Origin: Solirubrobacter phytolaccae
GTDB taxonomy: Bacteria; Actinomycetota; Thermoleophilia; Solirubrobacterales; Solirubrobacteraceae
NCBI RefSeq assembly: GCF_027587195.1
Contig: NZ_JAPDDP010000052.1
Coordinates: forward strand, 1-51,539
Length of the DNA stretch: 51,539 nt
Direction: 5' to 3'
The translations under genes and the position numbers were made by a program. The notes under the pieces are model-generated. The model was not told the origin of the DNA, made no database searches, and was given only the letters and a program-made list of their open reading frames with translations. This document shows, in pieces, positions 41,248 through 48,034 of the stretch (position 1 is the first letter of the stretch; every line of letters starts with the position of its first letter).

Positions 41248-42633
41248 CTAGAAGCGGAAGTAGATGAAGGGGGCGACGCCTTGGCTGGACACGGTCGCGG
41301 CGACCAGCGCGATGACCACCGCGAGCCCCGCGCCCAACAACACCGGGTTCGTGCGCTCGATGCGCACCTGCACCCGCTCGACCGTCCGCTCGGGCACGAG
41401 CTGCAGCCCGATCACGGCCGCGATCATCAGCGCGACCGGCACCGTGAACAGCGTGGCAGGCCCGGGCTCGACCATACGCTCCAGGAAGTCGCCGAAGATG
41501 TCCAGGTTCGGCGAGCGGAACAGGATCCAGCCGAAGACCACGAGATGGAAGGTCACAGCCCAGCGCACCCACGCCGGGATCTTCACCCGCCCGCGCCACG
41601 CGTGCTCGATGCACAGGCACGCGCCGTGGAAAAAGCCCCACAGCACGAACGGCCACGCGGCGCCGTGCCAGAGCCCACCGAGGACCATCGTGAGCATCAG
41701 GTTCCGGTAGGTCTTCCACTTGCCCTTGCGGTTGCCGCCGAGCGGGATGTAGAGGAAGTCGCGCAGGAAGCGACTCAGCGTCATGTGCCAGCGGCGCCAG
41801 AAGTCGCTGAAGCCGGTCGCGCGGTAGGGCGAGCGGAAGTTCTGCGGGAACACGTAGCCCATCAACAGCGCGAGCCCGATCGCCATGTCCGTGTAGCCGG
41901 AGAAGTCGCAGTAGATCTGGGCGGTGTAGCCGTAGGCGGCGAGCCACAGGTCCGGCGCGGCGTACGCGTCGGGCACCGCGAACACCGGGTCCACCACTTC
42001 CCGCGCGAGCGTGTCGGCGATCGCGAGCTTCTTGATCAGGCCGAGCGCGATCAGCGCCAACCCGCTGCCCACGGCGACCTTGCGCGGGTCCGGCGGCTGC
42101 TGGAGCTGCGGGAGGAACTCGCGCGCCCGGACGATCGGGCCGGCCACCAGGTGCGGGAAGAAGCTCAGGTAGATCGCGACGTCGACGGTCGACGCCGGCT
42201 CCACCAGCCGGCGCTTGACGTCGACCACGTACGAGATCGCCTGGAACGTGAAGAACGACACGCCGACCGGCAGCGCGATCGTCAGCAGCGGCAGCGGCAA
42301 CGAGAACGGCCCGAGCGCGCGATCCCAGCTGTCGACGAAGAACGCGTAGTACTTGAAGACGCCCAGCACGAGCAGGTCGAGCGCCACCGCCACGCCCAGG
42401 ATCCACGACCGCGCCCGCTCGCCCTCGGTACGTGCGATCAGCACCGCCGCCGCCTGGTTCCCGACCGTGATCGCGCCCAGCAGGACGCAGAACCGCCAGT
42501 CCGCGTAGCCGTAGAAGACGTAGCTCGCGACGATGATGAACGGCTTCCACAGCGCCTGTCGCTTCATCAGCGCCCACGAGAGAACGAGGACGACCGGGAA
42601 GAACAGCGCGAACTGGACGGTCGGGAAGAGCAA
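41248..42633 (-). CDS. MBOAT O-acyltransferase (AlgI/PatA-like)
   Basis: 461 residues from TTG 42633, which gives the usual family N-terminus (MLFPTVQFALFF). About ten membrane helices. Family signatures: FDFWRRWHMTLS-type region at 276-290 (His283), RDFLYIPLGGNRKGKWKTYR and the catalytic His323 in GGLWHGAAW. Moves acetyl groups from the cytoplasm to an extracellular acceptor. It lies 18 bp after the methyltransferase gene and 22 bp before the DUF459 start, inside a leftward six-gene operon. Confidence 0.95.
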   Translation of the reverse strand: MLFPTVQFALFFPVVLVLSWALMKRQALWKPFIIVASYVFYGYADWRFCVLLGAITVGNQAAAVLIARTEGERARSWILGVAVALDLLVLGVFKYYAFFVDSWDRALGPFSLPLPLLTIALPVGVSFFTFQAISYVVDVKRRLVEPASTVDVAIYLSFFPHLVAGPIVRAREFLPQLQQPPDPRKVAVGSGLALIALGLIKKLAIADTLAREVVDPVFAVPDAYAAPDLWLAAYGYTAQIYCDFSGYTDMAIGLALLMGYVFPQNFRSPYRATGFSDFWRRWHMTLSRFLRDFLYIPLGGNRKGKWKTYRNLMLTMVLGGLWHGAAWPFVLWGFFHGACLCIEHAWRGRVKIPAWVRWAVTFHLVVFGWILFRSPNLDIFGDFLERMVEPGPATLFTVPVALMIAAVIGLQLVPERTVERVQVRIERTNPVLLGAGLAVVIALVAATVSSQGVAPFIYFRF

Positions 42634-42651
42634 GCGGGAGCAGGGTACGAA

Positions 42652-44064
42652 TCAGGGTTCGAGCAAGAACAAACGCGCCAGCTCGACGAGGTTGCGCTCA
42701 AGGTCCTCGAGCCCGATCTCGAAGCCCACCGCGGCCTTCAGGTCGGCCTGGATCGCCGCACGGTCGCGCGTGCCGTCGAGCAGGGTGATCAGCACTCGCG
42801 CCGCCGGCTCCTCCATCCGCACCCGCATGTAGGCGAGCGAGACCATGTCGGCGCCGCGCGCCGCCTGCCAGCGCGCCAACCTCGACGCGGTCGGCCGCTC
42901 CCCCGGCTCCTCCGCCGCGCGCAGCGGCCCGGCGTGCGGCATCAGCCGCTCACGCCGGAAGCCGTCGAGCAGCGCCTCGGCCAGCGCCATCGGCTCCGCC
43001 CCCAGCTCCTCGCGCAGCGCCTCGAAGCTCACCGCCCGCGGGCGCCGCGCGTCGAGCACCCGGAACGCGTCCGCGGTCAGCCCGACCTCGAACGGCTCGG
43101 CGTTCGGACGCACCGCCCAGTGCAGCCGCTGCGCCTGCACGGGCGAGGCGTCGGCGGAGGCGTCGCGCCCCGCGTGGCAGATCACGCTCTGACGGAAGTG
43201 GCGTGCCGTCAGCACGTCGCTCAGGTGCTCGAACGCGACCCGGTCGCCGTCGGCGAGGTTCCACACCTGCGGCTCGACCCCGTCCGGGAGCATCTCCGAG
43301 CGCAGGCTGAACAGGTCCGCCTCGCCCACGTACCCGAGCCCGTGGCCGGCGGCGTGCTCGGCGAACTCCCCGAACCAGCGCGGCGTCCACGAGTCCCCCA
43401 GGTCGTCGTGGACGAGCCGGTAGCTCGGCGCGTCGGCGAGCACCGGGACCTCGCGGCCGAGCAGCGCGCCGTAGGTGTCGGCGTCGCTGATCCGGTGCTC
43501 CTTGAGGAAGATGTAGAGCTCCTGCGCCTTCTCGGCCTTCGCCAGCAGCGTCTCCTCCTTGCGGGCGTGCCACAGGCCGGCGTCGCGCAGCATGCGCCGG
43601 AAGTAGCCGCCGGGCTGCGCGTTGAACGACACGTACGCGATCCCGGCGGGCGTCAGCGAGGCCTTGATCGTCGCGAGCAGCGCGTCGTCGGCCTCCTCGG
43701 GCATCCAGCCGTAGACGCCGTGGGCGATCACGTAGTCGAACTGCCCCAGCGCCCCGGTCGTCAGGTCACGGACGTCCGCCTGGTGGAACTCGGCGTTGGT
43801 CAGGCCGATCTCCTGCACGGCTTGTTGCGCCTCGGCGATCGGGGTCGCGGCGAGGTCCACGCCCACCGCCTTCAGGCCCGGCGTGGCCGCGGCCATGGCG
43901 AGCATGTTCCCTCCAGCGCCACAGCCGATCTCCAGCACCCGCGCGGAGAACGGGTCCGGTGGCTCGATCCCGTGCAGCATCGCGACCGTCGCCAGACGAT
44001 CGGGATGGGTCTGCGCATACGGGAAGTTGGAGTAACGTACCTCGTCGTAGATGGTCTCGGGCAT
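42652..44064 (-). CDS. SAM-dependent methyltransferase with regulatory domain
   Basis: 470 residues from ATG 44064 (GTG 44082 possible). The class I Rossmann domain spans about 40-200, with motif I VLEIGCGAGG (43-52), motif II region VGVDLAATPI and motif IV FDYVIAHGVYGWMP. The middle holds a methyltransferase regulatory-type domain (about 215-330), and the C-terminal third is a PqqD/winged-helix-like helical region. Substrate unknown. First gene of the leftward operon with MBOAT and SGNH genes and divergent from the eCIS operon, 51 bp apart. It could modify a glycan precursor or, less likely, an eCIS component. Confidence 0.88.
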   Translation of the reverse strand: MPETIYDEVRYSNFPYAQTHPDRLATVAMLHGIEPPDPFSARVLEIGCGAGGNMLAMAAATPGLKAVGVDLAATPIAEAQQAVQEIGLTNAEFHQADVRDLTTGALGQFDYVIAHGVYGWMPEEADDALLATIKASLTPAGIAYVSFNAQPGGYFRRMLRDAGLWHARKEETLLAKAEKAQELYIFLKEHRISDADTYGALLGREVPVLADAPSYRLVHDDLGDSWTPRWFGEFAEHAAGHGLGYVGEADLFSLRSEMLPDGVEPQVWNLADGDRVAFEHLSDVLTARHFRQSVICHAGRDASADASPVQAQRLHWAVRPNAEPFEVGLTADAFRVLDARRPRAVSFEALREELGAEPMALAEALLDGFRRERLMPHAGPLRAAEEPGERPTASRLARWQAARGADMVSLAYMRVRMEEPAARVLITLLDGTRDRAAIQADLKAAVGFEIGLEDLERNLVELARLFLLEP

Positions 44065-44102
44065 CAGGCGGGCAATCTTCACACCGTTGGGCCCGCCGCA
44101 GG

Positions 44103-44108
44103 TAGGGT
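44103..44108 (+). promoter_or_regulatory. candidate -10 (TAGGGT) of the main eCIS operon
   Basis: TAGGGT ends 7 nt before GTG 44116 with no Shine-Dalgarno, predicting a leaderless first gene. The layout matches TATCCT-N7-GTG at 24379-24392, upstream of the other eCIS genes. No good -35 is seen in the 51-bp divergent gap. Confidence 0.45.
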
Positions 44109-44115
44109 GCCTGCC

Positions 44116-44970
44116 GTGCTGACGATCAACGTGCCGCTCAACACGATGCTGGCGGACCTGGACGAGACGCTCCGGGACCTGCTGAAGGAAGAGCTCGAGC
44201 GGCACGGCTTCGAAGGCATCGACATCGAGTTCGACGCCCCGTCACGCGACTGGTCCGGGCAGCTCTCCAAGCCGACCGTGAACCTGTTCCTCTACGACCT
44301 GCGCGAGGCCGAGAACCTCCGCGCCAGCGAGTGGACGCCGACCAAGAGCTCCAGCAACGGCCGCCGGGTGGAGGTCCGCCCGCCGATGGTCATGGAGTGC
44401 TCGTACGCGGTGACGGCGTGGACGCAGGCCGTCGAGGACGAGCACCGCCTCCTCAGCCAAGTCCTCGCGATCCTGTTCGCCTACCCGCAGCTGCCCGAGG
44501 AGCGCCTGAACGGGCGCCTCATGAACGGCTCGCAGCCGTGGCCCATCAAGGGCCGGATCGGGCAGGGCAAGGGCGAGAAGTCGGACTTCTGGAGCGCGGT
44601 CGGCGGCCAGTACAAGGTGTCACTCGACTACGTGGTGCGGCTGGCCGTCGAGTCCGGCGCCCGCCGCGAGCGTGGCCCGGAGGTCCGTACGCAGACCATC
44701 CGCACGCAGCTGACCGACTCGCCGCGCACGGTGCTCGAGATGCACCGCTCCACGGGGCGGGTCCAGGACGAAAAGGGCAACCCGGTGTCCGACGTCTGGG
44801 TCACCTTGCCCGACCTGGGCGCGTGGGCCTCTTCGACGCCGCAGGGGACCTTTCGCTTCGACCGTTTGCCGCCGGGCCTGCACCGGGTACTGGCCCGCAG
44901 CGCCGACGGCCGCGAGGCCGACGGACTGCTCCAAGTCCCCGGCCCTGGCGCCGATCTAGTCATCGCCTGA
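44116..44970 (+). CDS. eCIS DUF4255 protein (Pvc16/Afp16-like sheath-terminator) with C-terminal beta-sandwich
   Basis: 284 residues from GTG 44116. The N-terminal DUF4255/Pvc16_N domain (about 1-190) has NTMLADLDETLRDLLKEELE, SKPTVNLFLYDLREAENLR and YAVTAWTQAVEDEHRLLSQV. In related particles this protein caps the tube and sheath and sets particle length. Residues ~215-284 are a carboxypeptidase-regulatory-like domain (STGRVQDEKGNPVSDVWVTL, RFDRLPPGLHRVLA). First gene of the main eCIS operon. Confidence 0.92.
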   Translation: MLTINVPLNTMLADLDETLRDLLKEELERHGFEGIDIEFDAPSRDWSGQLSKPTVNLFLYDLREAENLRASEWTPTKSSSNGRRVEVRPPMVMECSYAVTAWTQAVEDEHRLLSQVLAILFAYPQLPEERLNGRLMNGSQPWPIKGRIGQGKGEKSDFWSAVGGQYKVSLDYVVRLAVESGARRERGPEVRTQTIRTQLTDSPRTVLEMHRSTGRVQDEKGNPVSDVWVTLPDLGAWASSTPQGTFRFDRLPPGLHRVLARSADGREADGLLQVPGPGADLVIA

Positions 44971-45061
44971 ACATTGATGAACACGCTCTCCGGCACGGAT
45001 TGCCCAAATGGCTGCCTGTCAGCCTCTGGCCTTCCCGATCGATCCGCAGCAAGGTGTGGCC

Positions 45062-45430
45062 ATGGCGATTGAGCCCGGCCCCCGCGTCCTGCTCGGAAAC
45101 TTGGGACCGATCATGCGAATGGGCATGAATCGCGTCCTGATCGAGGAGGGCTGTGAAGTGGTCGGTCATGAGGACCGGCCCAGCGCCATCATCGGGGCCG
45201 CGCATCGTCTGCGCCCCGACATCGTGGTGCTCGATCTGGACAACGGGTCCTCGCATGAGCTGGCACAGCTCGTGCGCGGCGCGTCTCCGGAAACCACCGT
45301 CGTGCTCTGGGCCCGCGAAGAGGACCTCATGGAGGTTCTCGAGCCGGTCTGGAATACATCTCGCCTCGTCGCCGTCCCGATTGTCGAGCGACTGCGAAGC
45401 GAACTGAGCGGCCAGCACGTCCACGAGTGA
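45062..45430 (+). CDS. Degenerate response-regulator receiver protein in the eCIS operon
   Basis: 122 residues from ATG 45062 (AAGG about 8 nt upstream; ATG 45008 would add 18 residues). Receiver-like fold only, no output domain: RVLLGNLGPIMRMGMNRVLI, RPDIVVLDLDNGSSHELAQL, TTVVLWARE and LVAVPI. The phosphoacceptor-position Asp of VLDLD remains. However, the N-terminal acidic pair is replaced (GNLG), the conserved Thr/Ser position is Trp, and the conserved Lys before Pro is missing. Phosphorylation signalling is therefore doubtful. The 91-bp gap before it shows nothing else. A structural or regulatory adaptor for the particle is possible. Confidence 0.8.
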   Translation: MAIEPGPRVLLGNLGPIMRMGMNRVLIEEGCEVVGHEDRPSAIIGAAHRLRPDIVVLDLDNGSSHELAQLVRGASPETTVVLWAREEDLMEVLEPVWNTSRLVAVPIVERLRSELSGQHVHE

Positions 45431-45439
45431 AGGAGTGAC

Positions 45440-47002
45440 ATGCCCACGTACCTGACTCCCGGCGTTTACGTCGAGGAAGTCCCGTCCGCGAACAAGCCGA
45501 TCGAGGGCGTGAGCACGTCCGTCGCCGCGTTCGTCGGGCTGGCCCCGGGCGGCCCTGTGAACACGCCGATGCGGATCTCGAACTGGACTCAGTTCGCGAA
45601 GATCTACGGCGACCCGAACGAGCCCGACAACGGCCCGTTCATGGATGGCGCCTACCTGGCGCACAGCGTCTACGGCTTCTTCCAGAACGGCGGCACGACC
45701 TGCTGGATCGTGCGTGTCGGTGACGACGGCAGCTCCAACGGCCGCGCGGCGACGCCGCGTGCCGCGCTGCCCGCCGCGACCGACGCGTCCGTCGAGGCGT
45801 TCGCCGCCGTCGCGCTGAACGCCGGCAAGGAAGAGGTCACCGTCGAGGTCTCCGAGGAGCCCACCGCCGGTGAAGGCGCCGACAAGACCTACACGGTCAA
45901 GGTCACGCAGGGCTCCGAGAACGAGGAGTTCACGGGACTGTCGACCAAGAAGGGCCGCACGAACCTGGCCACCAAGGTCAACGCGCAGTCCAAGCTGATC
46001 AAGATCGAGGAGACCGGCGCCGCCCTGCCGGACGCGCAGCGCACGCCGGCCACCGGCGTGTTCAAGCTCTCCACGCCGTCGATCGACCCGGGCAAGGTCG
46101 AGGGCAGCCACTTCGCCGGCGACGTCGCCCGGCGCAAGGGCCTCGGCGGCCTCGCCGCCGTCGACGAGATCACGATGATCGTCGCGCCGGACATCGTCAA
46201 CCTCCTCGGGGATGACGGCGACGACACGGCGTTCCGTGACCTCCAGGGCAAGATGATCGCCCACGCCGAGGGCTCGGGCGACCGCATGGCGATCCTCGAC
46301 ACCCCGCCGGACCTGCTCCCGCAGGACGTGCTCGAGTGGCGCCTGAACACCGCCGGCTACGACTCGAAGTTCGCGGCGCTGTACTACCCGTGGATCGAGG
46401 TCCAGGATCCGCTGACCAACAAGCCGATCATGGTTCCGCCGTCCGGCCACATGGCCGGCCTGTGGTGCCGCGTGGACGGCACCCGCGGCGTCCACAAGGC
46501 TCCGGCCAACGAGGTCGCGCTGGGCGCGAACGGCCTGGGCTTCCAGGTCACGCACGCCGAGCAGGGCGGCCTGAACAAGGTCGGCATCAACTGCATCCGC
46601 GCCTTCCCGGGCCGCGGCATCCGCGTCTGGGGCGCCCGCACCCTGTCGAGCGACCCCGAGTGGCGCTACATCAACGTCCGCCGGCTCTTCAACTTCGTGA
46701 GCGAGTCGATCATGGAGGGCACGCAGTGGAGCGTGTTCGAGCCCAACGATGAGAAGCTGTGGATTCAGCTGCGCATCGCGGCGGAGAACTTCCTCACGCG
46801 CGTGTGGAACGACGGCGCCCTGTTCGGCTCCACGCCGGGCCAGGCGTTCTACGTCAAGTGTGACTCCGAGACCAACCCGCCCGAGGTCATCGAGGCCGGG
46901 CAGGTCATCTGTGAGATCGGCATCGCGCCGGTCAAGCCCGCCGAGTTCGTGGTCTTCCGCCTGTCGCAGTTCAGCGGCGGCGAAGGCTCCTCCATCAGCT
47001 AG
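45440..47002 (+). CDS. Contractile tail sheath protein (eCIS/phage tail sheath family)
   Basis: 520 residues. ATG 45440 has AAGGAG just upstream. The N-terminus MPTYLTPGVYVEEVPS with VSTSVAAFVGLAPGGPV is the classical sheath opening, followed by FFQNGGTTCWIVRVG. A ~100-residue inserted beta-domain (about 105-215, TVEVSEEPTAGEGADKTYTV) decorates the outside. The conserved C-terminal core has GFQVTHAEQGGLNKVGINCI, GIRVWGARTLSSDPEWRYIN and RRLFNFVSESIMEGTQW, ending ...SQFSGGEGSSIS. The sheath contracts to drive the inner tube through a target membrane. One sheath paralog is visible here. Confidence 0.97.
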   Translation: MPTYLTPGVYVEEVPSANKPIEGVSTSVAAFVGLAPGGPVNTPMRISNWTQFAKIYGDPNEPDNGPFMDGAYLAHSVYGFFQNGGTTCWIVRVGDDGSSNGRAATPRAALPAATDASVEAFAAVALNAGKEEVTVEVSEEPTAGEGADKTYTVKVTQGSENEEFTGLSTKKGRTNLATKVNAQSKLIKIEETGAALPDAQRTPATGVFKLSTPSIDPGKVEGSHFAGDVARRKGLGGLAAVDEITMIVAPDIVNLLGDDGDDTAFRDLQGKMIAHAEGSGDRMAILDTPPDLLPQDVLEWRLNTAGYDSKFAALYYPWIEVQDPLTNKPIMVPPSGHMAGLWCRVDGTRGVHKAPANEVALGANGLGFQVTHAEQGGLNKVGINCIRAFPGRGIRVWGARTLSSDPEWRYINVRRLFNFVSESIMEGTQWSVFEPNDEKLWIQLRIAAENFLTRVWNDGALFGSTPGQAFYVKCDSETNPPEVIEAGQVICEIGIAPVKPAEFVVFRLSQFSGGEGSSIS

Positions 47003-47036
47003 TCAGTTCGGGAACTGAGAGAAAGGATCGACCGGG

Positions 47037-47483
47037 ATGCCGGCCAACGATAAGGAAGCACACGTTCCGATTTGGTTCACCCTGTCCATCGGGGGCGCCG
47101 AGGCGGCTGGGTTCTTCAAGGAGGCCACGGGCTTCGACTCGGAGTCCGAGGTCACCGAGATCAAGCGGTCGCTGCCCAACGGGCGCACCGACGTGATCAA
47201 GGCGATGGGCAACACCAAGTGGGGCGACATCGAGCTCAAGCGCGGCGTCGATCAGGACAAGACGCTGTGGAACTGGCGCAAGCTGATCGTCGACGGCAAG
47301 CTCAAGGAAGCCCGCAAGGACTGCACCATCACGATGATGGACTACGAGCTGAACCCCGTGGTCACGTACTCCATCATCAACGCGTGGCCGAAGAAGTACA
47401 CGGGCGTGGGCCTGAAGGCGGACTCCAACGAGGTCGCCGTCGAGGGCATCACGCTCTGCCACGAGGGCTTCGAGATCAAGTAA
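47037..47483 (+). CDS. Contractile system inner tube protein (gp19/Hcp-like)
   Basis: 148 residues, standard tube-protein length, from ATG 47037 (AAAGGA upstream). Family pattern: WFTLSIGGAEAAGFFKEATG, the charged strand EVTEIKRSLPNGRTDVIKAM, KWGDIELKRGVDQDKTLWNW and GITLCHEGFEIK. Hexameric rings stack into the tube that carries cargo. Next to the sheath gene, 34 bp away. Confidence 0.96.
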   Translation: MPANDKEAHVPIWFTLSIGGAEAAGFFKEATGFDSESEVTEIKRSLPNGRTDVIKAMGNTKWGDIELKRGVDQDKTLWNWRKLIVDGKLKEARKDCTITMMDYELNPVVTYSIINAWPKKYTGVGLKADSNEVAVEGITLCHEGFEIK

Positions 47484-47499
47484 GGCTGGACCTGCGCCT

Positions 47500-47874
47500 G
47501 TGAAGTCGGAATACGCGTTCACGCTCCCGCGGGGGCTTGTCGACAGCGCCGGTGGTGTGCACCGCGAGGGCACCATGCGCTTGGCGACGGCCCGCGACGA
47601 GATCGAGCCGCTGCGCTCGGTGGAGGTCCGCCAGAACGAGGCGTACCTCACCGTGCTGCTGCTGGCTCGCACCGTCACCCGGGTCGGGGAGTTCACCGAG
47701 ATCACCCCCGAGCTGATCGAGAGCTTGTTCGCGGCCGACTTCGACCACCTCCAGCGCCTCTACGAGCGGATCAACTCCGACGGCGAGGCGGTGGGGGTGG
47801 TGGCCTGTCCGGCCTGCTCCAACCAGTTCGAAGTGGACCTGACGGAGATAGAGGACGGGCGCCTGGGGGAATGA
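47500..47874 (+). CDS. eCIS small protein, tail-assembly chaperone-like
   Basis: 124 residues from GTG 47500. N-terminal YAFTLPRGLVDSAGGVHREG and MRLATARDEIEPL resemble the tail assembly proteins found after tube genes in eCIS loci. Then EVRQNEAYLTVLLLARTVTR and FAADFDHLQRLYERIN follow, with a C-terminal CPAC pair that could bind metal only as a dimer. Stop overlaps the next ATG as ATGA. Probably helps fold or load the tape-measure or tube; unproven. Confidence 0.8.
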   Translation: MKSEYAFTLPRGLVDSAGGVHREGTMRLATARDEIEPLRSVEVRQNEAYLTVLLLARTVTRVGEFTEITPELIESLFAADFDHLQRLYERINSDGEAVGVVACPACSNQFEVDLTEIEDGRLGE

Positions 47875-48026
47875 CGAGGCCGTCCCCTCCTGAACTGCTG
47901 GAGGAGACGGCCCGGCTCGCGTATCACTTCCACTGGCCGCTCGACACGATCTTGGACCTGGAACACGCCGACCGGCGCAAGTTCCTGCGCGAAGCGGACG
48001 CGCTCGCATATCCGTACGAGGGATGA
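47871..48026 (+). CDS. 51-residue eCIS protein (DUF6760-like)
   Basis: ATG 47871 overlaps the previous TGA; stop at 48024-48026. The sequence has ELLEETARLAYHFHWPLDTI followed by LDLEHADRRKFLREAD. The YHFHWP...LEH.DRR pattern is that of the very small protein found between tube and downstream genes in actinobacterial eCIS operons, which I recall as DUF6760. It is easily missed by gene callers because of its length. Role unknown, perhaps an assembly factor. Confidence 0.82.
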   Translation: MTRPSPPELLEETARLAYHFHWPLDTILDLEHADRRKFLREADALAYPYEG

Positions 48027-48034
48027 ACAGATAG

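Noticed and set aside
40540-44970. 1476-codon plus-strand frame running into the DUF4255 gene
   Set aside because: Everything before 44116 is antisense to the SGNH, MBOAT and methyltransferase genes and has Arg/Gln/His-rich shadow composition. The DUF4255 domain begins at 44116 with its own promoter-like signal.
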